A DNA stretch of 64,000 bases, from contig NC_041016.1 of NCBI RefSeq assembly GCF_004193775.1, positions 40,524,522 to 40,588,521 on the forward strand, read 5' to 3'. The DNA is from Glycine soja (taxonomy: Eukaryota > Streptophyta > Magnoliopsida > Fabales > Fabaceae). The notes under the pieces are model-generated. The model had not been told where the DNA came from and ran no database searches. It worked only from the letters and a program-made list of their open reading frames with translations. Positions within the stretch are counted from its first letter, which is position 1; the number at the start of each line of letters is the position of its first letter. Below are positions 47,501-59,292 of the stretch, in pieces. The translations under genes and the position numbers were made by a program.

Positions 47501-49058
47501 GGCGATTATTTTGAGCAATGAAAGGTGGATACCTGCACACACACACAAAAAAAAAGATAAAATTGAGCTAATTTTATTATTTAAGAGAAATATAATAATT
47601 TCCTTCATCTATTGTTGTGCCTAGAAGAAAACATCTACAGTGAAGCAAAGGACAGCTGATCAACATAATATGCAAAATTGAGTGATAAGATGAATATGAA
47701 AACCTCATCCTTTAATTATTTGCCTTCAATTATAAGGTGATACCATATTTTATTTCTATGTCTAAAAGTGATTGATGACTTTCCCTATGTAGTGCAATTG
47801 CACATGGACAGATAGGGACAGCAAACTGAAATATGTGAAAGGAAAAAGAAAAAGTCAACATACCCTGAGAGCAAGATATATAGAATCACCCCCAGAGACC
47901 ACATGTCACTCTTGGTAGTTATCTTCCCTTGAGAAAGAGCCTCTGGTGAAACGTAATCAATGGATCCAAACAAACCAACAACTGGGTCAGTGAATTCCTC
48001 AACAGAACTCAACCCAAAGTCCATGATCTTAAGAGGAGAGTCCCTCCTCACATCCAAGAAAAGGCAATTCTCAGGCTTCAAATCTCTGTGGACAATGTTA
48101 GCTCTATGAATAGCCTCTAATCCTGAAGCTATCTGGCGAACCACACCTGCAGCTTCAGTCTCTGAGTACCTATGCATAGATAGAATATATCAGATACGAT
48201 ACATATTTGATACGGGATATGATTATTCTAAAAAAAATCATAAAACATAATAGTATATAATTGCAATGCTGCAAATTTAAGTTAAAAATATACTTCTTGG
48301 ACATTGCAAAAAATAAAATAAAAATTAAAAATGTTATCATAAATCACTTTCTATTCTCTACAAATTGGAATAGTTTTAATCGCATTCCTTTCTTGAGATC
48401 ATCCATAAAGAGAGTTTCTATTTTTGATTCATCAAGGAACAATGTTTTTGTTTCTATATTATACATACTTCTATCTCTCATATATACCTATATTAGATTT
48501 TCATAACTTTTTTGAAGGCTATGTAGAATAAATTAAAGTATCCAAACGCGTATCACTGAAGTATCCAAAAGTATTGGAATCGGATGCGTGGGACAAATGA
48601 AAAGTATTGGTGCTTCATAAGTACCTATCTTGTGCCACAATCCTATCAAACAGTTCTCCACCAGAACACAGCTCCAACACAAGGTGCACCCCATTTGAGT
48701 CCTCATACACATCATAGAGGTCAATCACATTAGGGTGTGGTGAAACATTTTCCACTATTCTCCTCATCACAAGAATCTCATTTGTGAGCAAGGCATCTGA
48801 GACTGAGACTTGTCTCCATGTGGGGAATCCCATCATAGCTGCTGTGCTCTTCTTCTCTCCACCCTTTGGTCTTGGAAATCCAGAAGGGTTGTTGGAGTTT
48901 GAGGCAGTGCCTACCCTTCTCAGGGTTTTGATGGCTACATGTGTTTTGGTGTCACTGCTTGATTTTTTGGTGCCTTTTCTGACAACAGAAAATCCACCTC
49001 TTCCTAGGACTTCTGAAACTTCATACTCATCTGAGAGTTTTCTGGTTTCATTCCCCAT
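44521..49058 (-). CDS. CCaMK: calcium- and calmodulin-dependent protein kinase (CCaMK/DMI3)
   Basis: Eight exons (minus): 49058-48625, 48169-47864, 47532-47478, 47068-46958, 46597-46365, 45742-45535, 45029-44970, 44697-44521. All introns are GT-AG, the frame stays open, and 527 residues are predicted, close to the family length. The start was chosen at MGNETRKLSDEYE, matching the family N-terminus; an upstream in-frame Met at 49073 is less likely. Kinase domain: glycine loop GRGGFSVV (19-26), ATP-binding Lys44, HRDLKPEN with Asp174, DFG Asp195. The Thr of EKTWKGI (274) corresponds to the regulatory autophosphorylation site. Autoinhibitory/calmodulin-binding segment: about 322-358 (FNARRKLRAVAIAS). 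Three EF-hand loops with acidic ligands: 416-427, 452-463, 494-505. In legumes this nuclear kinase decodes Ca2+ spiking and phosphorylates CYCLOPS/IPD3 to start nodulation and mycorrhiza. No break was seen; it looks functional. Confidence 0.95.
45090..45335. mobile_element. possible MITE in CCaMK intron 6
   Basis: GTGTATTTGGGTGAGC near 45093 and AAGCCAAACACGAAG near 45317 are roughly inverted, and the inside has loosely paired AATTTTGG/CCAAAATC blocks. The ends are imperfect and no target duplication was identified. It lies inside the intron 45030-45534. Confidence 0.35.
46071..46317. mobile_element. MITE-like element in CCaMK intron 5
   Basis: About 247 bp with inverted ends: CCCTGTTTGGATAAACTTC at about 46075 and the complement of GAAGTTTATCCAAATAAGG ending near 46313. 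It is non-coding and lies fully inside the intron 45743-46364. Confidence 0.7.
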
Positions 49059-50254
49059 GGTGGTGTGGTGCACACAAAGTCTTTGAAATTATGGAATCTT
49101 GAAGACTCAGAAAATGTGCAGTGGGAAGGGAATTGGTATGTAAAAAAATGTTAACTTTAATTCAATGATAGGGGCTTTCAAAACGCGTGTTGAAACGGTT
49201 GAGAGTGACATTAGCCTGTTGTAAGAGTTTGTGGATTAGTTTATGACATAAAATATGAAACAAATTGGGATAGGTACAAGAGAAAAAACAATATGGCTGG
49301 TAGGAGCTGTTCTGGAAGGGACAAAGAGAGAGTCAACTGCTGGCATTATATTCGAAGTTTCCCTGATCGCCATTTAGCCAAATTCAGATTTAATCTTTGT
49401 CAGGATGAAGTGTAAAACAAAAGAAATAAACTAGGATAACTGACTTGGATTTTATCTCAAGGCTCTCCTTAACCTAATCCATATCATGATATTTACTAGC
49501 ATTTTAATTTTTAATTGTCTTTATATTAAACATACATATAGTTCTCTCTCTCTCTATATATATATTTGTTGTATTTATCTAATACTACTATTTATTTTTT
49601 TACATTTGGAAACAGTTTGAGACTCTATGGAGTAGTAGTGTAAGCTTCTTTCATGTTAGGTAATAGGAATTGCTCAACTACAAGTCACACATTCTTTTTT
49701 AATTTTTTTTTGTTGAGATGAAAGATTATGGGTGTCCTCTAACCTACTTGTTAATCTTGCTTGTGGTGTATGATGGTCACTAACTCAAAGAAATCTTTAA
49801 GCAAACATATAAATCTAACGAAACTTTACACTATTTCATAAATGAAATTAAAGGATTATGTATTTTTTCTTCCATAAAGATTATCTTTTGATTTTGTTCC
49901 TCAATTCTTTTTATTTAATTTATTTTTTAATAAAAATATGTTTCTTAGCCCCCCAGAGTAATTTCGCTTCAGGTGATGATGAGCCATAATCAACTTTAAT
50001 ATACCATACGTCAGTGATCCATTTGCTATATGTCATTACTTAACAAATAGCAAAACTAAAACATTTGTTTTATAAATCAGGGTTAAATTTAGAGGCATTG
50101 ATATCAAAATTGGTTAATTTTATATAAATAAAAACACAACCTAAAATAAACAAGGTTAGGTATACTTTTTTTTCATTTTACGGAATAATGTTCATTAGAA
50201 AGCATGAAAACGGTGCAAAAAATTATGCAAAAATACATGATTGTCTTAATATTT
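49059..50254 (-). promoter_or_regulatory. upstream region of CCaMK
   Basis: The sequence upstream of the CCaMK start (read leftwards from 50254) is AT-rich and holds no ORF of note. It must contain the leader and promoter. I could not fix a TATA box or transcription start. A short (CT)n(AT)n run lies at about 49540-49564. No retrotransposon sequence is visible before about 50.9 kb. Confidence 0.5.
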
Positions 50255-50577
50255 AGGCTTAATTACTATTTTGATCCTCTAATTTATTTTAAAAGTTTAA
50301 TTTAGTCTTCTTATTATTAAAAGGTTCAAATAGATCATAATTTTTAAAAGAGTTTCAATTAGGTCCTTTTATTTATAGAAGTTTCAATTAAGTTTCTTAT
50401 TTTTTTTTTAAAATGTTTTCAATTTGGTTCCATTTAAAATCAAATTTTATCTTATTTTTTAAATTTTTGGAGTAGATGGAAGAAAAAAGGGACCAAATTG
50501 CACCCATTTTTATAGAAAAAAGATCCAAATGAACTTAAAAAAATAAAAATTAAAGGACTAAAATTGTAATTAAACCT
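50255..50577. mobile_element. MITE-like element about 1.2 kb upstream of CCaMK
   Basis: About 323 bp with inverted ends AGGCTTAATTACTATTTTG (50255) and the complement of AAAATTGTAATTAAACCT ending at 50577. The arms continue to pair through TTTAGTC/GGTCC-type blocks. It has no coding capacity. The 320 bases to its right (50578-50900) contain nothing recognised. Confidence 0.6.
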
Positions 50578-50899
50578 ATTATTTATGTAGTAGTGTATTG
50601 AAGTATGATATTACAAAGTTTGATTGTGAATGGGTCTATTTGCTAACTTGGGTTGGCATGTGTGGTTAAGGATTCAAAGTTAACTTCCGTCTTCTGTATG
50701 GATATGGTTGGGTTCAATTTCTCCTCAAACTACTAAAATCTTGTTTGGTAAACAACTCCAGGAAGATCCTCTTATGCTCAAAGGTTGGATATGCAATAAT
50801 ATGACTAAGAAATAATATTTTGAGTGGGTCTTTATTGACAGCTTTAGCATGTCATTGATGCCTCCGATTGAGATTGACTTAGTCTCTCAAAACTCTAAT

Positions 50900-51578
50900 A
50901 GGTAGTTTGGTTCATTGAACTTTGAATATTGCTAGTAGTAAACTATGCCTTTTTCTAACACTGTGTGATAAGAGATCACTTAAGATCGTCTTGGAAAATA
51001 GGTATAAAAAGAAAGGAACTTGACCCTAATCGTGACCTATCGATAGAATCAAAGTTATCAAAAGGGGCATGACCCTAACCGTGATCTGCTGATAGAACTA
51101 ACACTATCAATTTTTAACCCAAGAACAAAGGAAAAGCTCTCACAATAGAGAAACTCTTAAATTTTATTAATCTTCAAATTCTCCCAACAAGCTGTTTAAG
51201 GAGTCTATCTGTACTCCTATTAATAACCCTAATTTAGGCCCAAGGGCCAATAACTAATCTAATAATTAAAATATTTTAAAAAAACAATAAAAGGTCGTGA
51301 CAGTCCATTACAAGTCTGAAAATAGGTTCAAAATACAATTAAAAATGAAAACAAATCTTATTCTAAAAGTTGGTTAAAATTTATGAGCATGTTGAGCTTA
51401 ATTATTATCTAACCAACCCAATATTAATAATCCACCAAAATTGATCAACTCAATGCTTCTTGTCTTGTAAATTGTGCTTCCTAAAGTGATTCTTCAAGTT
51501 GACCTCAAAGTATCTTCATCAATTTGTAGGAGAGTGACCCAATTAGGTGCAACCCTTAATTCACATTGGTATTCTTTC
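50900..51578 (-). mobile_element. 3' untranslated/LTR remnant of chromovirus F
   Basis: Follows the pol stop on the minus strand. LTR-like features are GGTATAAAAAGAAAGG at about 51000 and a short duplicated block ((A/T)GACCCTAA(T/C)CGTGA(C/T)CT(A/G), 51021 and 51069). Clear LTR ends were not found. Confidence 0.4.
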
Positions 51579-52940
51579 TTAGATCTTTAGAATCAGGCCT
51601 TGCAATGCTTGCTTCATCCTCTTAGTCTTGGGCCTTGCCATAGGACCTTCAATCCCCTGTAAAGGATCATTAGACGGGCTAGTTGCACCTCCATCATTCC
51701 CTTCCTCTTTGAAAGGATTCGTCCTCGAATCTGATTCATTACCTACATCAAAGAAAGATAGATCAGCCAAATTAAAGGTGGCACTTATGTTACCATATTC
51801 TCTTGGCAAGTCCAGCTTGTAAGTATTGTCATTTATCTTTTCTAGAACTTGAAAAGGCTTATCTCCTCTTGGTTGCAACTTGGATTTTCTTTGAGCCGGG
51901 AATCTTTCTTTCCTCATATGAACCATTCCTAATCTCCTGGAAACTTTTCACTAAAGTATGCAACTAGTTTAGAGTCCTGCATCAGTATTGCTCTTATTCC
52001 AACATCAGAAGCATTACATTCAATTTCAAAAGCTTTATCAAAATTAGGCAAACAAAGCAAAGGTGCATTTGTTAGCTCACCTTTCAATAAATTAAAAGTT
52101 TTCTCATGCACGTCAGTCCACTTGAACACCACATTCTTTTTTACAAGTTCATTTAAAGGTGTAGCAAGTGAACTAAAGTTCTTCAATAATCTTCTATAAA
52201 AACTTGCTATACCATGAAAACTTCTTACCTCATTAGCATTCTTAGGTTAAAGCCATTCCCTAATTGTCTTTACCTTTTCTTCATCCACACTTATTCCTTT
52301 TGAGCTATTGACAAAACTCAAGAACACAACATATTCATGGAAAAAAGAACACTTTTTAAGATTGACATACAATTTATTTCCTCTCAAAACATTAAAAACA
52401 TGTAAATGATCAACATGTTCCTCTAATGTTTTGCTATAGATCAAACTGTCTTCAAGATACACCACAACAAATTTTCCAATGCAAGCACGCAAAACATGGT
52501 TCATTAACCTCATGAAGGTACTGGGTGCATTAGTTAAACCAAATGGCATTACCAGCCACTCATATAAACCATATTTTGTTTTAGAAGTTATTTTCCATTC
52601 ATCACCTTCTTTCATGCGAATTTGACAGTATTCCCTCTTCAAATATATTTTAGAAAACACACACGAAACATGAAATTCATCAAACATATCATCCAATCTA
52701 GGGATATGATATCTATACTTTACAATGATTTTATTTATGCCCCATTTTTCTTTGGAACCAAGATCAGAGGAACAGAACACAAACCAAGAATTTTCCTAAG
52801 AAATCCCTTTTGCAAGAACTCATCAACTTGCCTTTGAATCTCCTTTGCTTCTTCTGAACTTGGCCTATAGGTTGGCCTATTTGGAAGTGAAGCATCAGGA
52901 ATGAAGTCAGTCAATTTGATGCTCAATACCTCTTGAAAGA
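51579..52940 (-). pseudogene. chromovirus-type gypsy pol, internally deleted (element F)
   Basis: Reading leftwards: TDFIPDASLPNRPTYRPSSE and [12 protein letters not shown] (52920-52790), then RT pieces [31 protein letters not shown] and [15 protein letters not shown] (52700-52420; the YxDD-box second position reads LED), then KTFNLLKGELTNAPLLCLPN and FEIECNASDVGIRAIL (RNase H start, to 51950). Close to 51926 the frame jumps to the integrase C-terminus: RKSKLQPRGDKPFQVLEKIN, TFNLADLSFFDVG and GPMARPKTKRMKQALQGLI, stopping at 51579. The rest of RNase H and the integrase core are deleted. Stops and frameshifts also occur. Its right end is cut where an Athila LTR begins (about 52947). Confidence 0.85.
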
Positions 52941-52946
52941 GGTAAT

Positions 52947-53989
52947 TGATAACTGCTATGTATAGGTATTTTGGGATTAAATTAAGTAGGGATTGTTAAT
53001 TTTTCTCTCTTATTTCTTCCTTTTTGTGTGAATAATTGGAATTTTTACATCATTTAAGTTTTTGTATAGAAAGTGTTAAAAGCTGTGAATTTATCATGAT
53101 TGGTGAATAATTGGCATAGAAAAACAAAGTAAAGTTAAAAGAAGAAGAAAATTTGAAGATATGAAGCTACTCACTCAGCGCATATAAAGCGTTCAGCGTG
53201 ATGCAGGCGCTTAGCAGGCAACGCATGCCTAGCGCCAAGAAGTTGAGAGAGTATGAAACGTGAAGGCCCGCTTAGCACAAATCACGTGCTAAGCGCGAGG
53301 TTACCGCCATACTCACTAAGCGCAGCCATCAAGCTTAGGGCAAAGGTTGCGTGAAAACCAAGTTGAACTGCACCTATAAAAGAAGAAGAGAGAAGAAGGA
53401 AAAATACACCAAAAATTTAAGAGAATATAATTCCTTACAGAAGGCAAAGGCCAGAAGCAGAAGAAGCAATCATTAGGAGTCATTCCTTTCCTCCATTCCC
53501 TTTTTCAATTTCCCTCTTTCTAAATATTATCATCTTGCAATCATAAAGCCTCTTATGACAATGAAAGGTTAAACCCTTTTTGTTGGGAGCTTCACAGCCA
53601 ACTGCTCTTGATGTAATTTCTCTTCCTATCTATTTATGAATATTACATTTTCATTATCCTTTTCTGTGATTATGGTTTGATCACCCATTTGCATAGTAAG
53701 TTTTAGGGATAACATTGGAAAGTGTTATTCTTTAATAAAACTGGAAAAAGGATATCTAAATAATTCATCACCAAGGATAGGTTGATTTTGTTTAGCTTGT
53801 TATATATCTCTCTTCTTAATGCAATTTAACTGTTTTTTTATCTCTTAAAGAGATTTGGGAGAGAAAATAGATAAATTATGTTCTTTTGCTTGAGGGATCA
53901 TGGTTAGAGTATGAGTTGATGCAAGTGAAAATTGGAATAAACATAAATAGAGAAAAATTATCCTCTGTATCATCTTCCTTTTTCCCTGT
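52947..53989 (+). repeat. probable Athila 5' LTR part (element E)
   Basis: Begins TGATAACTGCTATG directly after the truncated chromovirus pol. It contains a GCTTAGC/GCTAAGC cluster (53170-53340) and a possible core promoter CCTATAAAAGAAG at about 53370. It ends where the solo gypsy LTR is inserted. No primer binding site is visible on either side of that insertion, so the LTR end and leader may be lost; the other LTR lies beyond the window. Confidence 0.55.
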
Positions 53990-54041
53990 TGTGACATCCT
54001 AGAATTTCTACCCGGAATTTTGTAAGTGTTACATCTAAATG

Positions 54042-54106
<65 letters not shown>

Positions 54107-57100
54107 CAGTGTATATATATTCTTGGTAGAAGTATGTACATTGGGGGAAAGATACGCGGGTTAGACTAATTAACAAAGAGTAACCCATAACCGAACGGTT
54201 ATAGAGTAATTCGCAATTAATTAGTCTAAAAATTATCGTTTTGCGTGCAACTTAAAATTTAAAAAAACCAACCTCTGAACCACGCTCAGGGTCTCATTCT
54301 GAGCGTTTTGATATATATTGCCTACTTTCGAAAACGGGCCCCGACGGGTGCAGAGAAACACGAGGAACTGGAACCAGAGAGGTGGCATGCAAACCGAGGC
54401 AGGATTTCAGCATCCTAAAGGTCAAATTTTTTCTCCTTTGTGGCTGAGTATGACGTCAAATCAAGGAAAAAAGGTGGGCCCTTTTGCTCCACTTAAAATG
54501 GGACATGTGGCAAGTGCTTTTAGAAAAGAAAAGGAAAAAGAAAAGAAAATCATTTTTTTTAAAAAACAGCCCAAATCTTCTCTCTCTTCATTCAGAAAAT
54601 TTCAAAAACTTCTCCCTCTTTCCACGTTGCTTTTCTCTTCTTCTTCTCCACCATTGAAGCCTCCATTGAAGCTCCAAAATTCCTCCTCATTTCTACCCCA
54701 AATTGCAAGGAGAAGCCATTTTCGGAGTCTTGGAGCACACCTCTACTTTGTGGGGCTTCAAATTTCAGGTAAGGGTGGACTTCTTCTCACTTGAAATTCG
54801 TGGGTGTTGGGTTTTTGGGAGCTATGATGGGTAGTTCTACTAGGTTATTGCCTTAGGGTAGTTATTTCTGAAGGAATTTGTTGAAATCATTCTAAACTTG
54901 ATATGTTTGATGTGAGCAAAATTACCCATGCTGATTTAGGGTTTTATGATGATGCTTTGTGATATATGTATGCTGAAAATGTTGATAGAAAACTGGTAGA
55001 GATGATAGGGAGAGTTAACTTAGGGTTAAATGTGAGATTGGTAATGTTGTGAGTGGAAAAGTGTGAGATTTTGAGGGTTAGAAAAGCCAACTTTGGGGTT
55101 AGTGGAAATTGGAGTCAAAAGTGAGTTGATTCAAGTTTAGAATGTCAATTAGGACTTGTAGGAAAGCTTGGGCAGAACAAATGAGAAAAATGAGTGACAA
55201 ATGTGAAAGAAAAGAGCCATTTCTAGGGTAAATTAGGTGTTGAGAGGTCAAATTTTGAATAGGTGGAGTTTTCACCTTAAAACCAGTTTGAGAAATTTTA
55301 AATCAATATTATAGACTTGATTGAGATGAGAGTTTACCCCAAAATTACCCAATTCCCATTTCACCTTTCAAACCTTGAGAATTCACTAAATTGGTGGGTT
55401 TTGGATACCTATATTTTGATTTGCTTTGGTTTGAAGTTTGTTTTTGATTTAAATATGATTTATACATGATTTAGGACTTGTAGGATCCAATTTGAGTAAA
55501 ATTGGATGTGGGCAAGTTGGATTTCGAAATCTGCCATATTATGCAGAAAAATGTTGTTAAATTGTGCAACAGATTTTTACCAAATGTGCAGAAAAATGGT
55601 TGTGCATTGCTAGTCACGGGAAGGGTAGTACATCTCGTGTTCCAGGCATTTTTTAGCAGATCCCAACGGTCAAAATGTATATTTATGTACTAGGAACCTC
55701 CAGCAAAATTTTCAAGGCAATCCAATGGTTAACGAATCGTAAAGAAGAGAATGTTACTGGGGTATGTGAGTAGGGAAAACTGTGGAATTTGAATGAGTTT
55801 TGTGCAGAGTTTTCTGCCTCCACTCTGTTTTCTTGGTTTAGGGTAGTTTCATGATAAATGAAATTGAATTGTTTGGATATTGGGAAAGCTTGGAGGGGTT
55901 GATGGGGACCCGGTGCTGAGAGGAACGAGGATAAGGGCTACGTAGGAGTGCGTGAGCTCAATTTAAAGGTGGGCAACTGGGGATGGTGTGTTTATGTTTG
56001 ACTTGTGGAAGTAGGAGAGTTGATTTGCGCCATCACCCGATCGCCACCTAGTACCACATATGACGGGTGCCCCATAATCCAATAAGCTTGATGTGAGAAA
56101 GCGTGGAAGAGTTAGTCTTCCTACTTTTGTTTGTTGACCACAGAGTGGTACCTGGAAATATGTCGCGCGGGTCAGGAGACCTTGGGGACGTCAGGTGGGG
56201 TGCTATTTCCCAAAACCAATCTTGGCTAATCCCGACCCAACCCGGGCATTGTCAGTCAGTGAGAACCTGTGACGTACCTAAGCAGGCGAGCTCTTGGCAG
56301 TCAACCAATAAAAGAACAAAGTCCACAAAGCACGGAGACTTGTGTGGCGGCTGGCCAGCTATGTATCTTGGGTGGTATCTGGAAATTAGCCTCTGGTAAT
56401 CGATTACCATTCGTGGGTAATCGATTAGAGGTAACACTGTGTAATCGATTACCTTACACAGTGTAATTTTTAGTTTCCAATGTGCAAAGGCTGTGTAATT
56501 CATTTTTGGGCACTGGTAATCAATTACATACTTTGGTAATCGATTACCAGAGAGGAAATCCCTTGAAAAAGACATTTTGACTATGCGTAGTCGTTATAGG
56601 ACGCATTGTATTGTTACCTGTGTAGTTAGATTTCTTGTGAAAGAGTCTACCCTCTTTCTTTCATCTCTTGTAGATCACGATGGCAGCGCAGTTGATCCAT
56701 GATCGCGTTGCGATGGAGTGCCTAGAGGGTGTTTGGGAGACCCTCGAAGGCAATGAGAGGTGCCGATTTCGTGGCACAATTCGACTTACTGCTACTTCAT
56801 TAGTACATCCGGAGGAACCCGCACGCACACTTCAGCAGCCTGTGGAGTGGATACTACCTACACCTACTCCATATCGACTAGTTGAGCCGGTTCAAGTGAT
56901 AGAGGTGTCATCCTCTGAAGAGGATCTTGAAGAGGACCCAGAGGAGTTACCTCCTGAACCTGTTGTGGATGCCCTTGACTTCCCAAAGGATGATGAGGAC
57001 CCACTCCCTGATGTTGATTCTCCAGAGGATATTATGTCAACATCTGAGGCAGACTCTATAGAGGAGAGTGACCCTGGAGGGACAGCGAATAGTGACGACT

Positions 57101-57691
57101 CTTCATCATAGTAGACGACTCCTTAGACTAGGCGTACATACTTTTTGGGGGTGGGTGTATCTAGTTCATACTGCTAGGTTTACTCTTTTGATTTTTGGGT
57201 GGGTAGACCTATTGTATAGAGATTTTGATGATTGTATATATTGTGGCTGAAGCCACCACAGTTGTTACCTTTGCTCTGGATGTCACTATGTTATTTTGCA
57301 AACTCCCATATTTTGGACAGTTTTAGATGATAAATATAATTATGTTTTATTTTGTTATTTGAAAAGGAAATGTTAACAAACTTTATTTGAAAAGAGTTTA
57401 CCGACAACATCTTATTATTTCTCACGTGACGACCTAAAATGATGGCTGGTATATTTTTGAATGAGCAAAATAGTTTAAAGGTTATGAGTGATCAGAAAGA
57501 AATGAATCCGAATAGAGTTGTGAACTGGCCATTCAGGACTCTATAGTGATAATTTTCCTTCTGAATTTAATTACCGTGAAATGAATAACAGTGCGAAAAA
57601 AAAAGAAAAAGAGAAAAAGAGAAAAAATTTCCCATGGTTTCTGCTATTTAATTTATTACTATTAAACCAGTCATTATTTAGGGACGCCACA
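53990..57691 (+). mobile_element. solo LTR of the Tekay/Del-like gypsy family
   Basis: 3702 bp from TGTGACATCC to GGGACGCCACA, the same ends as the LTR at 33772-39186, but no primer site or gag follows. The flanks CCTGT (53985-53989) and CATGT (57692-57696) differ at one of five bases and may be an aged target duplication. It contains a (TA)n run (54044-54105), GGTAATCGATTACC motifs (56395-56550) and the intact form of the acidic ORF. Confidence 0.85.
56680..57111 (+). CDS. acidic 143-residue ORF inside the gypsy LTR, second copy
   Basis: Open from MAAQLIHDRVAMECLEGVWE to TANSDDSSS. The N-terminal half is mixed (ETLEGNERCRF, RLTATSLVHPEEPARTLQQP, PTPYRLVEPVQVIEVSSSEE); the C-terminal half is strongly acidic and Pro-rich (EEDLEEDPEELPPEP, DVDSPEDIMSTSEADSIEES). 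A splice-acceptor-like CTCTTGTAG precedes the ATG by six bases. No known domain, membrane segment or signal peptide. It aligns over about 118 residues with the copy at 38210, with about 16-18 replacements and no indel. LTRs of this kind are normally non-coding, so this may be an element-borne gene or a captured host fragment. Function unknown. Confidence 0.45.
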   Translation: MAAQLIHDRVAMECLEGVWETLEGNERCRFRGTIRLTATSLVHPEEPARTLQQPVEWILPTPTPYRLVEPVQVIEVSSSEEDLEEDPEELPPEPVVDALDFPKDDEDPLPDVDSPEDIMSTSEADSIEESDPGGTANSDDSSS

Positions 57692-57730
57692 CATGTGATC
57701 TATCCTCATCTATATTTTGAAGAACACATC

Positions 57731-59292
57731 ATGGCAAAGGACCGGCCACAGAGGATCACTCTAAAGGACTACTCTAGTTCCTCTACACCTTAGTACTTCA
57801 TAAGCATAGCCCAACTTAAAGTTCAAGTTGCCAACATCACTTATCCAGATTCCCTCATCCAGCTGATTCAAGGAAAATCTCTTTCATGGGCTACCAAATG
57901 AAGATCCATATGCCCACCTTGCTACATACATAAAGATTTGCAACACGGTGAAGATAGCAGGAGTTCCAGAAGATGGCATCCACCTCAACCTGTTTTCTTT
58001 TTCATTGGCTGGTGAAGCAAAAAGATGTTTGAACTCCTTCAAAGGAAATAGCTTATGGACATGGGAAGAGGTGGTGGAGAAGTTCTTGAAGAAATATTTT
58101 CCAAAGTCCAAGACCGCTGAGGGAAAGTGGAAATCTCGTTATTCCATCAATTCCCTGATGAATCATTGAGTGAAGCTCTTGAACGCTTCCATGGTTTACT
58201 CTGGAAGACTCCTACCCATAAGTTTAGTGAGTCAATTCAGCTAAACACATTCATTGATGGCTTGTGACCCCATTCTAAGCAACTTCTCGATGCCTCCAAT
58301 GGTAGAAAGATCAAACTGAAGAAACTTGATGAAGCTATGGAGTTGATTGAAAACATGGCAGCCAGTGACCATGTTATCCTTTGTGATCAAGCTTTCACAC
58401 CCACAAAGAAGAGTCTTCTTGAGCTCACATCACAAGATGCACTAATAGCTCAAAACAAGTTCCTAGCCAAGCAAATAGAGACCCTTACAAAGACACTGAA
58501 CAAGCTTCCTCAATAGTTGCATGTAGTGCAACCTGCTCATTCTTTAGTCATGCAAATTGGGGGATGCAGTATTTATGGTGGGGCTCATAAGTCAGGCATG
58601 TGCATGGCTCAGGACGATGCATCCAAAGAAGTCAACTACATGGCCAATCCCAACCATCAAGGGTTTCATCAAGGAGGACCTCCAGGATATAATCAGGGGG
58701 GAAATTTCTCTCAAGGCCAAGGCTGTAGATCCCATTCTAGGAATAAATTCAACAAAGATCAAGGTGGTCCATCCATCTGGCCTCCCAACCAAGGGCCTAA
58801 TCTCTATGAGAGGACCACCAAGCTAGAAGACACTCTGGCTCAATTTATGCAGGTTTCCTTGTCAAATCACAAGAGCATAGAGTCAGCTGTCAAGAATTTG
58901 GAGGTTTAGGTGGGCCAACTAGCTAAGCAACTGGCTGAAAGGTCCACAGGGAGTTTTGTGGCAAACACTAAGAAGAATCCCAAGGAAGAGTGCAAGGCGG
59001 TTCTTACTAGAATCCAAAGGAGGGAAAATGTTGAGAGAGAAAAGAGAGATGATGGAGTAGTGGAGGATGTGAGTAATGAGGAAGGAGAGAATAAAAAGAG
59101 AGAAAATGATGAAAAAGAAAAAAATGAGAGTAAGGAGAGTGGTAATGAAGTCTTAACCACTAAAACCAAGAGTATGTTAGTTAGGGAGGCTAGGAAGAAG
59201 ATACTCGCAACCCTAGTGAAGGACATCCCATATCCCTTGGTGTCGTCAAAGAAAGAGAAGGAGCGATACTTTGCTCATTTCCTTGATATATT
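57731..59292 (+). pseudogene. Athila gag, broken (element E)
   Basis: Starts MAKDRPQRITLKDYSSSS at about 57731 and stops at 57791. In other frames it gives ICNTVKIAGVPEDGIHLNLF, LFSFSLAGEAKRCLNSFKGN and VVEKFLKKYFPKSKTAEGK (57930-58125), then INSLMNH/FHQFPDESLSEALER, LNTFIDGL and KKSLLELTSQDALIAQNK. The CSIYGGAHKSGMC zinc-finger-like motif is at about 58565. A Gly/Gln-rich stretch and a Glu/Lys-rich tail follow to 59280. At least five stops or shifts are present. It is interrupted at 59293 by a solo copia LTR and resumes at 60789. Confidence 0.85.

Noticed and set aside
49058..49073. Upstream in-frame Met as CCaMK start (MHHTTMGNET...)
   Set aside because: Family members start at MG(Y/N)xTRKLSDEYE; the five extra residues have no support.
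48784..49086. 100-residue + strand ORF opposite CCaMK exon 1
   Set aside because: Antisense shadow of a real coding exon.
54318..54794. 158-residue + strand ORF in the solo gypsy LTR
   Set aside because: The matching region of the other LTR (34026-34512) is broken into different frames, so it is not kept.
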